Source: Mariprofundus sp.
GTDB lineage: Bacteria; Pseudomonadota; Zetaproteobacteria; Mariprofundales; Mariprofundaceae
Direction of reading: 5' to 3'
Assembly (NCBI GenBank): GCA_021772845.1
Contig: JAJFLF010000292.1
Span: forward strand, 1 to 5,940
DNA: 5,940 nucleotides
The notes beneath the pieces were generated by a model. The model saw only the letters and a program-made list of their open reading frames with translations. It searched no databases and was not told the DNA's origin. Positions 1 through 4,598 of this stretch are shown here, piece by piece. Positions within the stretch are counted from its first letter, which is position 1; the number at the start of each line of letters is the position of its first letter. The position numbers and the translations under genes are program-made.

Positions 1-101
1 GAAATAAATTGATTGGCATAGGTGCCGCGTTGAACATCTTCTGGCACCTGAATTTGTAATTCTTGTGTGCTTTCAGTGATACTGTCGTCTTTAATTGCCA
101 T
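1..101 (-). CDS. DUF3467-like protein, N-terminal part (cut by window edge)
   Basis: Only the first 33 codons are present; the gene continues beyond position 1. The start is ATG at 99-101, with an AAAGGA Shine-Dalgarno (110-115) 8 nt upstream. The visible peptide begins MAIKDDSITES and then reads IQVPEDVQRGTYANQFI. A short polar leader followed by a V-P-E-x-V-x-R-G-x-Y-A-N pattern is typical of the N-terminus of the small DUF3467 proteins (usually about 100 residues, function unknown). Only 30 nt separate it from the mazG stop codon on the same strand, so it is probably cotranscribed as the downstream gene of mazG. The family call rests on the short motif alone. Confidence 0.7.
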   Translation of the reverse strand, partial: MAIKDDSITESTQELQIQVPEDVQRGTYANQFI

Positions 102-131
102 GATGAAAGTCCTTTAAGTAGTTGTTTATAT

Positions 132-935
132 TCAAGAAATATCCTTTTGTGTGTTCGCTTTTACTTCTTCATATAATGATTCCATCGCATCCAGATCCAT
201 ATCAACCAATGCATCTCCACGCTTATCGGCCAATGATTCCATGCCTCTGAATCGTGATGCGAACTTACGGTTGGTTTGCATCAAACAGAGCTCAGCGTCG
301 AGATCCAGTTTGCGTGCAAGATTCGCAAGGGTAAACAACACATCACCGAATTCATCTTCAATGCGCCGGATATCATTCTGATTCACAACTTCATGCTCGA
401 GCTCATCGAGTTCTTCACGCATTTTAGTCATCACATCTTTTGCTTCAGACCAGTCAAATCCTACGCGTGCTGCCCGTTGCTGTTGTTTCTGCGCATATTT
501 CAACGCAGGCAGAGGAGGGATTTCATCCATCAGGCTTTTACGATCAGAATGTTCTGCCTCTTTAAGGCTATCCCATTGATCAGTCAGATCATCAGGATTT
601 GCATCACCAAAGACGTGAGGGTGTCTGTAGATCATTTTATCGATCAAGGTGTCGATGACATCAGCAAGGTCGAACTTATTTGCTTCTTCAGCAATGCGTG
701 CATAGAACAGCACCTGAATTAACAGATCACCCAGTTCAGATTTCAGCGGCTGCCAATTGTCATCAGAGTCGGCGACTTCAATCGCTTCGATAACTTCGTG
801 CACTTCTTCAAGTGTATAACGACGCAGTGAGAGAAGGGTCTGTTCTTTGTCCCATGGACATTCTTTGCGCAGAACCTCCATAAGGGCATACAGTTTCTCG
901 TAATAATTATCCTTACCTTTGATTCTATGCGGCAC
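132..935 (-). CDS. mazG: Nucleoside triphosphate pyrophosphohydrolase MazG
   Basis: This is an all-alpha NTP pyrophosphohydrolase that hydrolyses (d)NTPs to NMP and pyrophosphate in the cytoplasm, cleaning nucleotide pools; in E. coli MazG also affects ppGpp-related survival. At 267 residues it matches the usual two-domain length (E. coli about 263). The N-terminal domain has CPWDKEQT (26-33), the metal-binding EEVHE (43-47) and ELGD (67-70), then the family signature YRHPHVFGD (103-111). The C-terminal repeat of the fold has EELDELE (174-180), EDEFGD (193-198) and NRKFASRFR (222-230). Both metal sites look intact. The start is GTG at 933-935, chosen because GGAG (943-946) lies 7 nt upstream; the ATG at 946-948 is out of frame. 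A TATAAT at 983-988 on the same strand could be its own promoter. The DUF3467-like gene follows after 30 nt. Confidence 0.97.
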   Translation of the reverse strand: MPHRIKGKDNYYEKLYALMEVLRKECPWDKEQTLLSLRRYTLEEVHEVIEAIEVADSDDNWQPLKSELGDLLIQVLFYARIAEEANKFDLADVIDTLIDKMIYRHPHVFGDANPDDLTDQWDSLKEAEHSDRKSLMDEIPPLPALKYAQKQQQRAARVGFDWSEAKDVMTKMREELDELEHEVVNQNDIRRIEDEFGDVLFTLANLARKLDLDAELCLMQTNRKFASRFRGMESLADKRGDALVDMDLDAMESLYEEVKANTQKDIS

Positions 936-982
936 CTGATAACTCCATGACTTTACATAATATCCATTATGCGACGTTATGT

Positions 983-988
983 ATTATA
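983..988 (-). promoter_or_regulatory. Candidate -10 box for mazG
   Basis: Read on the minus strand the sequence is a perfect TATAAT, about 48 nt upstream of the mazG GTG start. No good -35 hexamer is found 16-18 nt further upstream, where the GC-rich hairpin at 994-1014 lies. The hexamer match is seen directly; promoter activity is inferred. Confidence 0.4.
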
Positions 989-993
989 TGCTA

Positions 994-1014
994 CAAGGCC
1001 CCCTGAGGCCCTTG
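994..1014. repeat. GC-rich inverted repeat upstream of mazG
   Basis: CAAGGCC and GGCC(C)TTG form a 7-bp stem with one bulged base and a 6-base loop. It lies between the integrase-arm fusion gene and the mazG -10 box. No T run follows on either strand, so it is not a standard intrinsic terminator. It could separate the two minus-strand transcripts or be an operator-like site. The rest of 936-1120 shows nothing further that I can name. Confidence 0.3.
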
Positions 1015-1120
1015 AAATGGTTTAAGAAGTGATAATAATTCCGCGACTCTCTTGCTGTTCACGACAATATCTCATCTATAACGACATCGAATGAATCTTA
1101 TGCGCGCTAGCGTCGCTTTA

Positions 1121-1825
1121 CTATAAGCGATCAGATGATGATGAATCAGAAGAAGCCGATGAACTATTTTCTAAGGCTGAATGTTGAATGCCTGGCACCC
1201 ACATGCGGCCATGCACAATATCCAGGCCCGGCTGTGTCAATGCGACAGACCATTGATCGCCGATTTCAATATGTGCTACCTGCTGTTCATATAACCAGGC
1301 AATATCCGTTCTAAGGCGATCAAAAGATATTTTAAATCCATTCTCTTCCAGCTTTTGATGCAGAGCACTCTCTTGTACTACATAGGTGTTCGACGCTGCC
1401 AGAATTTTAAGGATGGCCAATCGACGCAGTTCCAGCTTGTTCTGTTCAACTGGATCAATTGCAACCGGCTGTCGTTTTGGAATCTGACGAACTTCAGTGA
1501 CAACATTTTCCTGTGCCTTTGAGACTTGTGCTACTGCAGCTGTTTTTTTCTCCAGCTTCTCCTGCTTCTTAATTTCTCCAGGATCAATATTTTGTGCCAA
1601 AAGTGCCTTGGCAGTCTCACGCTGCTCACGTGCCTGATCAAGACTCACCGAGGGATAAACTCCGAATGCCAGTGTCTTCTGTTTGCCATCAAATCGGTAA
1701 GCCAGCTTCCAGTATCGGCCGGATGATTTCACCAGCAGATAGAGCCCGCCACCATCACTGACCTTAAACTGATTTCTGCCAAACGGTACTTTGATTGCAC
1801 TTACATCTGCATCAGATAATGCCAT
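1121..1825 (-). CDS. Integrase arm-binding domain fused to Mu-phage-type winged helix, no catalytic domain
   Basis: A 234-residue two-domain DNA-binding protein. Residues 1-90 match the N-terminal arm-type DNA-binding domain (DUF4102) of P4-type tyrosine integrases: SDGGGLYLLV (23-32), YWKLAYRFDGKQKTLAFGVYP (39-58), SLDQARE (61-67) and LLAQNIDPGE (75-84). A charged, Gln/Lys-rich linker (85-130) follows. Instead of the integrase core-binding and catalytic domains, residues 131-213 resemble the small winged-helix-like protein of Mu-like phages (VpaChn25_0724 type, cf. Mu gp26): LRRLAILKILA, RLRTDIAWLYEQ (170-181) and LTQPGLDIVHG with VPGI (196-213). The tail (217-231) is almost pure serine. No Arg/His/Tyr recombinase residues exist, so it cannot recombine DNA alone. 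The ATG start (1823-1825) has GAGG (1833-1836) 7 nt upstream. The repeat array at 1840-2143 covers its 5' region, which suggests that the arm domain reads the array and that the gene is autoregulated. The biological role is unknown. Confidence 0.88.
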   Translation of the reverse strand: MALSDADVSAIKVPFGRNQFKVSDGGGLYLLVKSSGRYWKLAYRFDGKQKTLAFGVYPSVSLDQAREQRETAKALLAQNIDPGEIKKQEKLEKKTAAVAQVSKAQENVVTEVRQIPKRQPVAIDPVEQNKLELRRLAILKILAASNTYVVQESALHQKLEENGFKISFDRLRTDIAWLYEQQVAHIEIGDQWSVALTQPGLDIVHGRMWVPGIQHSALENSSSASSDSSSSDRL

Positions 1826-1883
1826 CAGAAAGCCTCATTGTTGGTTCTTTTCACGGTTTAAAATCCTCATAAGAACCAACGTG

Positions 1884-1889
1884 TTTATA
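1884..1889 (-). promoter_or_regulatory. Candidate -10 box for the integrase-arm fusion gene
   Basis: On the minus strand this reads TATAAA, about 60 nt upstream of the ATG. It sits between the array copies at 1871-1880 and 1901-1910, so a transcript would start inside the 1871-1880 copy, and the -35 region would fall on or beside the copies at 1901-1924. No clear -35 hexamer is seen. Sites bound here would compete with RNA polymerase, which fits autorepression, or would replace a -35 contact, which fits activation. Confidence 0.35.
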
Positions 1890-2065
1890 CTAAACTGTGT
1901 GTTGGTTCATCTGTTGGTTTACATCTTATTTAGATCATCCGCGAATAGCAAGATAGATGTTACCGTGCCAATAAACAGCGTGATTCATGTTGGTTTCTTT
2001 TGTTGGTTGTTATGCAGGCGACTGTCTGTTGGTTCTTTTTCACATGCAGATAAAGACCAACAAGC

Positions 2066-2099
2066 AAAAGAACCAACAATACATCGTGTTGGTTCTTTT
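2066..2099. repeat. Perfect 12-bp inverted repeat inside the array
   Basis: AAAAGAACCAAC (2066-2077) and GTTGGTTCTTTT (2088-2099) are exact reverse complements around a 10-nt spacer. This is the only diverging pair of full-length consensus sites in the array and could bind a protein dimer. It runs into the plus-strand TATAAT at 2099-2104. Confidence 0.7.
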
Positions 2100-2104
2100 A
2101 TAAT
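2099..2104 (+). promoter_or_regulatory. Candidate plus-strand -10 box at the right edge of the array
   Basis: A perfect TATAAT, overlapping by one base the end of the array copy at 2088-2099. A transcript from it would start near 2111 and run rightward into the gene-less region. No TTGACA-like -35 is present 16-18 nt upstream; that space is occupied by the array inverted repeat, so any activity may depend on the bound protein. Confidence 0.3.
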
Positions 2105-2143
2105 CGATCTGGATTGCCACGCTTTGAGTACTGTAGAACCAAC

Positions 2144-2416
2144 AGTGCATGAATCCTGAGTTTGTTTATTACCGCGTTGAGAAACGACCTTATATTTCAA
2201 GGCCTGCGGGGGTTTTGGCACCCTTTTGGTGTATTGGTATGCAAAACGTGTTTGATGCGCTCTCAGGCCAATTTATGGACTCAAATGCTGGATAATATCG
2301 TTTGTTATAAGTGTGTTAGCTGCTTTACCGCGCATATATCTTCATATATTTATTTAAACTATTGATATATATGATTTTTTTGTGATTTATACAGGGGTTC
2401 CTGTCAATGCGCCCTT
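2144..2416. other. Gene-less region between array and lipoprotein gene
   Basis: Together with the array this makes about 590 bases without a recognised gene. Reading frames here are short and start without Shine-Dalgarno sequences; none gives a recognisable protein. The left part (2200-2270) is moderately GC-rich and contains GGCCTG (2201-2206) complementary to CAGGCC (2264-2269). The right part (2331-2390) is very AT-rich with TATATA tracts and a T7 run. No convincing terminator is seen for the lipoprotein gene that ends at 2417 on the minus strand. A small plus-strand RNA or a structural DNA element are possible contents. Confidence 0.5.
2342..2381 (+). terminator. AT-rich hairpin with T7 tail, possible plus-strand terminator
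   Basis: TCATATAT (2342-2349) and ATATATGA (2367-2374) form a perfect 8-bp stem with a 17-nt loop, directly followed by seven T residues (2375-2381). The T run suits plus-strand termination, but the stem is almost purely A/T and the loop is long, so it would be a weak terminator. No plus-strand protein gene precedes it. It may instead be simply an easily melted AT-rich tract. Confidence 0.3.
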
Positions 2417-3175
2417 TTACCTGGCTGCTGCAGGCATATTTTCAGCAAAACCGCTAAAGATATCTTCAAGCAGATCAGCCTGCGTTGCTGCTTCGGGATA
2501 GTTTCGATCTACTGTGAAATCGTCTATAAAACCGTCATGCCAGCGAAATGATTTTCTGTATGTGCGTGAGCTATCATTACTTCTGGATATTGTTTTATCG
2601 ATAAAACCCGACCACATCACCTGATGATCCTTGAAGTCATAAATCAATAATGAGGCTCCCAGTTCCCGGCTGGTGATCATAGAGAGATCAACACGAATAC
2701 GTTCAAAGTTGCGCTGCTGGCGATCCTCTTCTGAATCGGCCTCTTCGGTTTCTGTTTCATGCTCTTCCTGATCAATCTGATCCTGTTCAATATTTGAGAG
2801 GATCAGATATCTGGCATCAGGCATTGCCGCTTGTAACTCTGTTACATCCTGTTGTTTGATCACACCGGTTAATCTGTATGCATCAAGCAGTGCATTGAAG
2901 CGCTGCTGACCAAGTGCTTTTATGAGCGCACCGGTTGGGACTGTTTTGATATGCGGCAGCTCTGAGTGAAAAGTGCGGCCCAGCAGATCTCCAAAACGAA
3001 TACGCTTGATCTCAGTCAGTTTTTTATGTGATGAAACAACACCGCCAATCACAAACTGATGCTGTGTCGTGGCCTCATAGGTGAATGAAGCATGATGTTG
3101 CAGACCAGTGACCGGGGTTTTACATGCAGGCAGCAGACATAATAGTGCGGCCAACAGCACAGATGAACGTTTCAT
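2417..3175 (-). CDS. Putative outer-membrane lipoprotein
   Basis: A 252-residue protein with a clear lipoprotein signal: MKRSS, a hydrophobic core (6-15) and a lipobox L-P-A-C with Cys18. Lys follows the Cys, not Asp, so sorting to the outer membrane is expected. The mature part contains PDARYLILSNIE (119-130), an acidic Glu/Asp-rich stretch (131-151), and LGASLLIYDFKDHQVMWSG (172-190). The pattern A-x-Y-x-[IL]-x-x-x-[IV]-E and then L-x-[IV]-Y-D-x-x-x-x-x-x-W-x-G recalls periplasmic lipoproteins of the LpoB/GNA1162/CsgG-like fold; this is a tentative fold-level resemblance, and the function is unknown. The ATG start (3173-3175) has AGGAGA (3180-3185) 4 nt upstream. It lies 84 nt after the zinc-ribbon gene on the same strand and may be the last gene of the lpxK cluster. 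Confidence 0.85.
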   Translation of the reverse strand: MKRSSVLLAALLCLLPACKTPVTGLQHHASFTYEATTQHQFVIGGVVSSHKKLTEIKRIRFGDLLGRTFHSELPHIKTVPTGALIKALGQQRFNALLDAYRLTGVIKQQDVTELQAAMPDARYLILSNIEQDQIDQEEHETETEEADSEEDRQQRNFERIRVDLSMITSRELGASLLIYDFKDHQVMWSGFIDKTISRSNDSSRTYRKSFRWHDGFIDDFTVDRNYPEAATQADLLEDIFSGFAENMPAAAR

Positions 3176-3259
3176 GTTGTCTCCTGCTGAAGGGATTGAA
3201 TGGAATCGATCATCAACGGACGAGGGCGGTCAAACAGATAGTAGCCCCCTACTTCTTTT

Positions 3260-3463
3260 TTACCAATCAAGTGCAGACACATCTTTCTTCTCTTTGATGA
3301 TGACCTTTTTGGCACCGCATACCGAACAATGGAATCTGCCCACGTTGTCGCGGAGCTCATCAACTGATGTGAGTGATGTTCTTGGCAACACCTTGGCCAC
3401 GTCTTGAGAAAAGTCACAGGCCTCACAGTATAAATAATAGGTCGGGTTGTTACTCTTGGACAT
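3260..3463 (-). CDS. Small zinc-ribbon protein downstream of lpxK
   Basis: A 67-residue cytoplasmic protein with two CxxC knuckles, CEAC (Cys13, Cys16) and CSVC (Cys46, Cys49), separated by a 29-residue Leu/Val/Arg segment. This is the layout of a treble-clef or zinc-ribbon fold that holds one zinc ion. The tail is Lys-rich (52-60). The ATG at 3461-3463 (MSKSNN) is preferred over the in-frame ATG at 3476-3478 because GGAG (3470-3473) lies 6 nt upstream of the former. With this start it overlaps the 3' end of lpxK by 14 nt, which implies translational coupling. In many proteobacteria the small gene after lpxK encodes a Trm112-like protein (YcaR); this protein lacks the LACP-type sequence of that family, so I do not assign it. 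Function unknown. Confidence 0.8.
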   Translation of the reverse strand: MSKSNNPTYYLYCEACDFSQDVAKVLPRTSLTSVDELRDNVGRFHCSVCGAKKVIIKEKKDVSALDW

Positions 3464-4463
3464 CTTTAACTCCGGCATCTTTTGCCTTTATGATGTTGTT
3501 TACGATCTGTTGTGCAAGACCCGCTTCTGCTTTGATCTGCTGCTCCAGCACCCACAACGGTTTATCACAGGGCCATAGTGCTTGCAGCTTCACTGCATCT
3601 TTGGCGGTTGTCACAATAGAGCGATGAGATTGCAACAGCTGCTGAATATCATCTCTTGAATAAGCATGATGATCGGCAAAACGGCTATGCTCAGCAATTT
3701 CATAACCCAGACTCATTAAATCTTGTAACACACGCCGGGGCCGCGCAATACCTGTAACCAGATGAACTGGTTTGGAGGCTTCCAGCAGAATATCATCCCT
3801 ATTCCAATCACGCACAAGGCCCGCGTGTGTCGACCAGGACCACTCTTTTTGATTGCTTATTGGGGTACTATTCCCCGCTCCACTTCTTACGATGATATCG
3901 GCCTGCGACAGTGCTGAGACAGGTTCACGCAAAGGGCCTGCAGGCAGCAGATAGCCATTGCCGACCCCTTCAGTCGGCACCAGCACAATGTCACATACAC
4001 GCTCTAACTGACGATATTGAAAACCATCATCGAGAATAATGATATCTCCATGTTCAGCTGCCAGCTGCGCACCGGCAATACGGTCGCGCCCTGCAATCAC
4101 CGGGCAATCACTCATCCTGTATAACAACACAGCTTCATCACCCACTTCATGGGCTTTGGAATATTGAGATATCACATGCGGTGTCTGATTATTTGCTCCA
4201 TCCCCGCGTGATAACAACACAGGCCTGAAACCTTGTTGTTTTAACTCTGCAGCCAACCAGGCCACAAAAGGCGTTTTACCACTGCCACCGACGGTAATAT
4301 TACCGACTGATATCATCGGAATGCCTGGTTTTACAGCGTGTTTCAGACGCTGTTTCTGATCAAATGATGCGGCTAATGCATAGACAGCAGATGCAGCGCG
4401 CAGCAACACATTCGGTGCCCGTTTGGTGTTCCACCACATGTTTTCAATGCGCTGATGCAGCAT
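3450..4463 (-). CDS. lpxK: Tetraacyldisaccharide 4'-kinase LpxK
   Basis: This enzyme phosphorylates the 4' position of the tetraacyl disaccharide 1-phosphate to give lipid IVA, at the cytoplasmic face of the inner membrane. Length 337 is typical. The N-terminus (17-32) is the amphipathic membrane-associating part. The Walker A is SVGNITVGGSGKTPF (52-66), followed by LLSRG (83-87), GDEAVLL (108-114), the DDGFQYRQL motif (145-153) with the expected catalytic Asp, LPAGPLREP (173-181) and FADHHAYS (262-269). Two positions deviate: the usual SRGYGG reads SRGDGA, and the usual TEKDAVK reads TAKDAVK (286-292). The frame is open and conserved, so it is probably functional. The ATG start at 4461-4463 has GAGGAG (4469-4474) 5 nt upstream. 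It is divergent from the polymerase gene and starts the cluster with the zinc-ribbon and lipoprotein genes; the usual neighbour msbA is not upstream. Confidence 0.97.
   Translation of the reverse strand: MLHQRIENMWWNTKRAPNVLLRAASAVYALAASFDQKQRLKHAVKPGIPMISVGNITVGGSGKTPFVAWLAAELKQQGFRPVLLSRGDGANNQTPHVISQYSKAHEVGDEAVLLYRMSDCPVIAGRDRIAGAQLAAEHGDIIILDDGFQYRQLERVCDIVLVPTEGVGNGYLLPAGPLREPVSALSQADIIVRSGAGNSTPISNQKEWSWSTHAGLVRDWNRDDILLEASKPVHLVTGIARPRRVLQDLMSLGYEIAEHSRFADHHAYSRDDIQQLLQSHRSIVTTAKDAVKLQALWPCDKPLWVLEQQIKAEAGLAQQIVNNIIKAKDAGVKDVQE
3470..3473 (-). promoter_or_regulatory. Ribosome binding site of the zinc-ribbon gene, inside lpxK
   Basis: On the minus strand GGAG precedes the ATG at 3461-3463 by 6 nt. 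It lies in the last codons of lpxK and decides the choice of the 67-residue start over the 72-residue one. Confidence 0.6.
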
Positions 4464-4568
4464 CTATTCTCCTCTCTAATTCCCTGATGCCTGAATCTAA
4501 CCCTGCTCGCTCCATGCATCTACTGACTGATCTCCAATGGCTGATCATTTCGACTCTTTCTGCTTTAC

Positions 4569-4588
4569 TGGTGTACGACCGTACACCA
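4569..4588. promoter_or_regulatory. LexA-like operator before the Y-family polymerase
   Basis: TGGTGTAC (4569-4576) and GTACACCA (4581-4588) are perfect reverse complements around GACC. The core is GTGT-N8-ACAC, with the same geometry as the E. coli SOS box CTGT-N8-ACAG but with the outer base swapped. It ends 10 nt before the polymerase ATG and lies in the divergent region shared with lpxK. The palindrome is seen directly. Control by LexA is inferred from position and from the SOS habit of such polymerases. Confidence 0.55.
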
Positions 4589-4598
4589 TGCTTGGCAG

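Larger units (their letters stand above)
1840..2143. repeat. Array of eleven GTTGGTTCTTTT sites in both orientations
   Basis: Plus-strand copies start at 1840, 1901 (TTCAT ending), 1913 (GGTTTACAT), 1989 (one inserted T), 2002 (GGTTGTTAT), 2028 and 2088. Minus-strand copies are at 1871-1880, 2052-2061 (GGTCTTT variant), 2066-2077 and 2134-2143. GTTGG is invariant and the T-rich right half varies. The copies at 1901/1913 and 1989/2002 are tandem, 12-13 nt apart. A 64-nt gap without copies (1925-1988) splits the array. Spacing is irregular and no unique spacers exist, so it is not CRISPR. The position directly upstream of a gene encoding an arm-type DNA-binding domain makes these sites probable binding sites of that protein; this is inference. 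The rightmost copies are also near a plus-strand -10 hexamer. Confidence 0.9.

Noticed and set aside
270..281. GTTGGTTTGCAT resembling an array copy
   Set aside because: It lies inside mazG and encodes the conserved QTNRKF region; a single partial match is best explained by the protein sequence.
994..1014. Intrinsic terminator between the fusion gene and mazG
   Set aside because: The stem is good, but neither strand has a T run after it.
1113..1130. TCGCTT/AAGCGA hairpin over the stop of the fusion gene
   Set aside because: It is a 6-bp stem without a T run and partly inside the coding end; chance is likely.
1840..2143. CRISPR array
   Set aside because: Units are only 10-13 bases, irregularly spaced and in both orientations, with no Cas genes.
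1985..2221. Minus-strand frame of 78 codons through the array
   Set aside because: It is built from the repeats, has no Shine-Dalgarno and gives no recognisable protein.
2162..2365. Plus-strand frame of 67 codons, and a shorter ATG frame at 2239
   Set aside because: The longer frame begins with TTG and neither has a ribosome-binding site or a known motif; the composition looks random.
2391..2404. ACAGG-GGTT-CCTGT hairpin as terminator of the lipoprotein gene
   Set aside because: The stem is 5 bp and on the minus strand it is followed by A-rich, not T-rich, sequence.
3240..3261. Hairpin AGTAG-CCCC-CTACT followed by T-rich sequence on the plus strand
   Set aside because: The stem is only 5 bp, no plus-strand gene ends there, and on the minus strand it has no T run.
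3172..3426. 84-codon minus-strand frame overlapping the zinc-ribbon gene
   Set aside because: It is an alternative frame of the same DNA; the zinc-ribbon frame has paired CxxC motifs and a good Shine-Dalgarno.
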